Shown here piece by piece: positions 43,252-44,349 of a DNA stretch of 44,349 bases. The position numbers and the translations under genes are program-made. Origin of the DNA: Nostoc sp. NMS9 (GTDB taxonomy: Bacteria; Cyanobacteriota; Cyanobacteriia; Cyanobacteriales; Nostocaceae); the NCBI RefSeq assembly GCF_017114995.1, contig NZ_JABXKL010000052.1, forward strand, positions 1 through 44,349. The letters are read 5' to 3'. Within the stretch, counting starts at the first letter, position 1, and each line of letters begins with the position of its first letter. The notes under the pieces were generated by a model. The model did no database searches. It was not told where the DNA came from and worked only from the letters and a program-made list of their open reading frames with translations.

Positions 43252-44349
43252 TCAATACCAAGTACAAGTGTTAACAGCCCCCTGAAAACTCTGAAATCCT
43301 TTGACTGGCCCTTGATACTCTAACCTGATAAACTGTTCATTAACAGTAATAGTTGCCGTTTGGTCGATTTGCAAGGGTAGCTTGATTAACATAGGGAAAA
43401 CCGTCATCAACTTGCGGTAGTCCATTACTTGCCCAACGGAGATTTCCAACGACTGGATACCCTGAACTTGATTATCTTGGATGCGATCGCTTAATTCATT
43501 AAACACCCGATCGAGTGTTCCTTCCAAATCAAATTCTTCCGGTTTGGCTTTAAACAGAGATAAATCATTCCAGTCATCGCCAATTTTTTCGCTCCCGTTA
43601 GGTGTGCGGGGTGTACCAGTACCGTAGGTTAAAATGCTTGCTGGGGTTTTCTTCTCAGCAACTTCGCCATTGCCATAATCAGCTATAATTTTGAAAGCTG
43701 TGGTTTTAGCGTAGGCGTAGCCCGCCGTTGGCGAAGCCTCTCGTAGAGAAGGCATCGCTGTCTCATGTTCATCACTAGGGCGAAACTCCCCTGTAACCAA
43801 ATTCCCATCTTGATACAGCTTAATCGTCAAAGCCCCCGATGCTTTCCACCGTATCCGCACAGGTTTTACCGATTCTGTACTGGACAAGACTTGAGCATTC
43901 AGTTCAATTTCTCGCGGTTTCGGTGGTTCCAGAATTCCCCGGCGGTAGAGTTCCATCCTCTCCGAAAATTCTATGGAGTCAGGTAGGGTAATTTTACCGT
44001 CATCAGTTTTTATAAACAGCTTTTCTCCCACCTTCATATCCCAGTTACCAGTCTGCAACCCTTGGCGGATGGTATCTCGGAGCTTTGAGATTTCGGCATC
44101 GACAAATATATTTAAACTCAAGTCTTTAGCGAAAGCTTCTTTTAATGCTTTAGTTGTCCAATGGTTTAATCCAGACACCCATACCTTCTGCAAAATATAA
44201 GCAGGGGCGTAGGTACGCCATCGCACTTCATGTAGTGCCAGGGTGCGTTCATCAAGGTTCTGTAATGTTCGTGCATCACTCATTTGAACAATGATAACTC
44301 CCGGTTCGCCCATTTTTTCAGAAGTTAGATAAAAGTGAGCAAAAGCGTA
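43252..44349 (-). CDS. C-terminal part of a large protein, running off the right edge
   Basis: The frame is open to the edge of the window: twelve more codons without a stop precede the ATG at 44313, so this is the C-terminal 365 residues of a longer protein, not a complete gene. Visible parts: a helical region with LDERTLALHEVRW, a segment resembling a winged helix (LRDTIRQGLQTGNWDMKVGEKL), a beta-sandwich stretch (ELNAQVLSSTESVKPVRIRW, then IKLYQDGNLV) and a C-terminal domain (FNELSDRIQ, SLEISVGQVMDYRKL). This layout vaguely recalls the C-terminal part of large DUF499-type ATPases of defence loci, but I am not sure. A family 1 repeat inserts about 17 residues in frame (MPSLREASPTAGYAYAK) at 43709-43758. 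An inverted fragment of the same gene sits at the left edge. Confidence 0.7.
   Translation of the reverse strand, partial: YAFAHFYLTSEKMGEPGVIIVQMSDARTLQNLDERTLALHEVRWRTYAPAYILQKVWVSGLNHWTTKALKEAFAKDLSLNIFVDAEISKLRDTIRQGLQTGNWDMKVGEKLFIKTDDGKITLPDSIEFSERMELYRRGILEPPKPREIELNAQVLSSTESVKPVRIRWKASGALTIKLYQDGNLVTGEFRPSDEHETAMPSLREASPTAGYAYAKTTAFKIIADYGNGEVAEKKTPASILTYGTGTPRTPNGSEKIGDDWNDLSLFKAKPEEFDLEGTLDRVFNELSDRIQDNQVQGIQSLEISVGQVMDYRKLMTVFPMLIKLPLQIDQTATITVNEQFIRLEYQGPVKGFQSFQGAVNTCTWY
43709..43758. repeat. In-frame dispersed repeat, family 1, in the right-edge gene
   Basis: Bases 43726-43751 match the reverse complement of 30994-31019 (in the NRPS gene) at 25 of 26 positions. The segment interrupts the beta-sandwich stretch between SDEHETA and TTAFKIIADYG without breaking the frame. 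Confidence 0.8.

Noticed and set aside
43252..44313. A complete 353-aa gene starting at the ATG at 44313
   Set aside because: The frame stays open for twelve codons up to the window edge and similarity to the left-edge fragment extends past this ATG, so it is an internal Met of a longer gene.

Overview
The window looks like chromosomal or plasmid DNA of a filamentous, heterocyst-type cyanobacterium (Nostoc/Anabaena relatives). It is AT-rich, carries many copies of the HIP1 octamer GCGATCGC (e.g. 339-346), contains short dispersed and tandem repeats of the kind common in these genomes, and encodes AAA-like ATPases of a cyanobacterial style. No rRNA, tRNA, CRISPR or transposase gene was seen.

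Most of the window (about 1.38-38.31 kb, all on the minus strand) is one hybrid NRPS/PKS cluster, read right to left. (1) 38313-34054 is a loading protein: acyl-AMP-ligase-like A, KR, PCP. (2) 34057-26015 is an NRPS: C-A-PCP-C-A(N-MT)-PCP. (3) 26018-18417 is an NRPS: C-A(FkbM MT)-PCP-C-A-PCP. (4) 18420-14155 is a PKS: KS-AT-cMT-ACP with no KR. (5) 14050-3536 is an NRPS: C-A-PCP-C-A-PCP-E-C-PCP-TE. (6) 3370-1379 is an SbmA/McyH-like ABC exporter. The first three junctions are 4-base ATGA overlaps, or nearly so, which implies one operon with translational coupling. Binding-pocket residues read by eye suggest this order: alpha-hydroxy (or keto) acyl starter, Ile/Val, N-methyl-Thr, a Thr-like residue carrying an FkbM methylation, a Leu-like residue, one malonate unit that is C-methylated and left as a beta-ketone, Pro, and a D-configured residue that may be basic. 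A final C-PCP-TE module has no adenylation domain. I do not recognise a known product with this order.

Two features stand out. The two Thr-type A domains are near copies of each other (82 consecutive identical bases), but they carry different methyltransferases at the same insertion point. In addition, the large ORFs contain at least eight short in-frame insertions that are copies of dispersed or tandem DNA repeats, some shared with intergenic DNA and with an unrelated gene at the right edge.

Left of the cluster are a GC-rich 179-codon orphan gene (468-1007, +) with a strong terminator, and at the very edge a fragment related to the gene at the right edge but inverted relative to it. Right of the cluster are a 1.7-kb non-coding region with repeats and a MITE-like element, two AAA-like ATPase genes on the plus strand (40079-41236 and 41817-43232, the second with an N-terminal helix-turn-helix-like region), and a minus-strand gene running off the right edge. 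Tandem 9-bp repeat arrays of exactly four units lie about 170-200 bp upstream of both the NRPS operon and the second ATPase gene, and a two-copy version lies upstream of the orphan gene.
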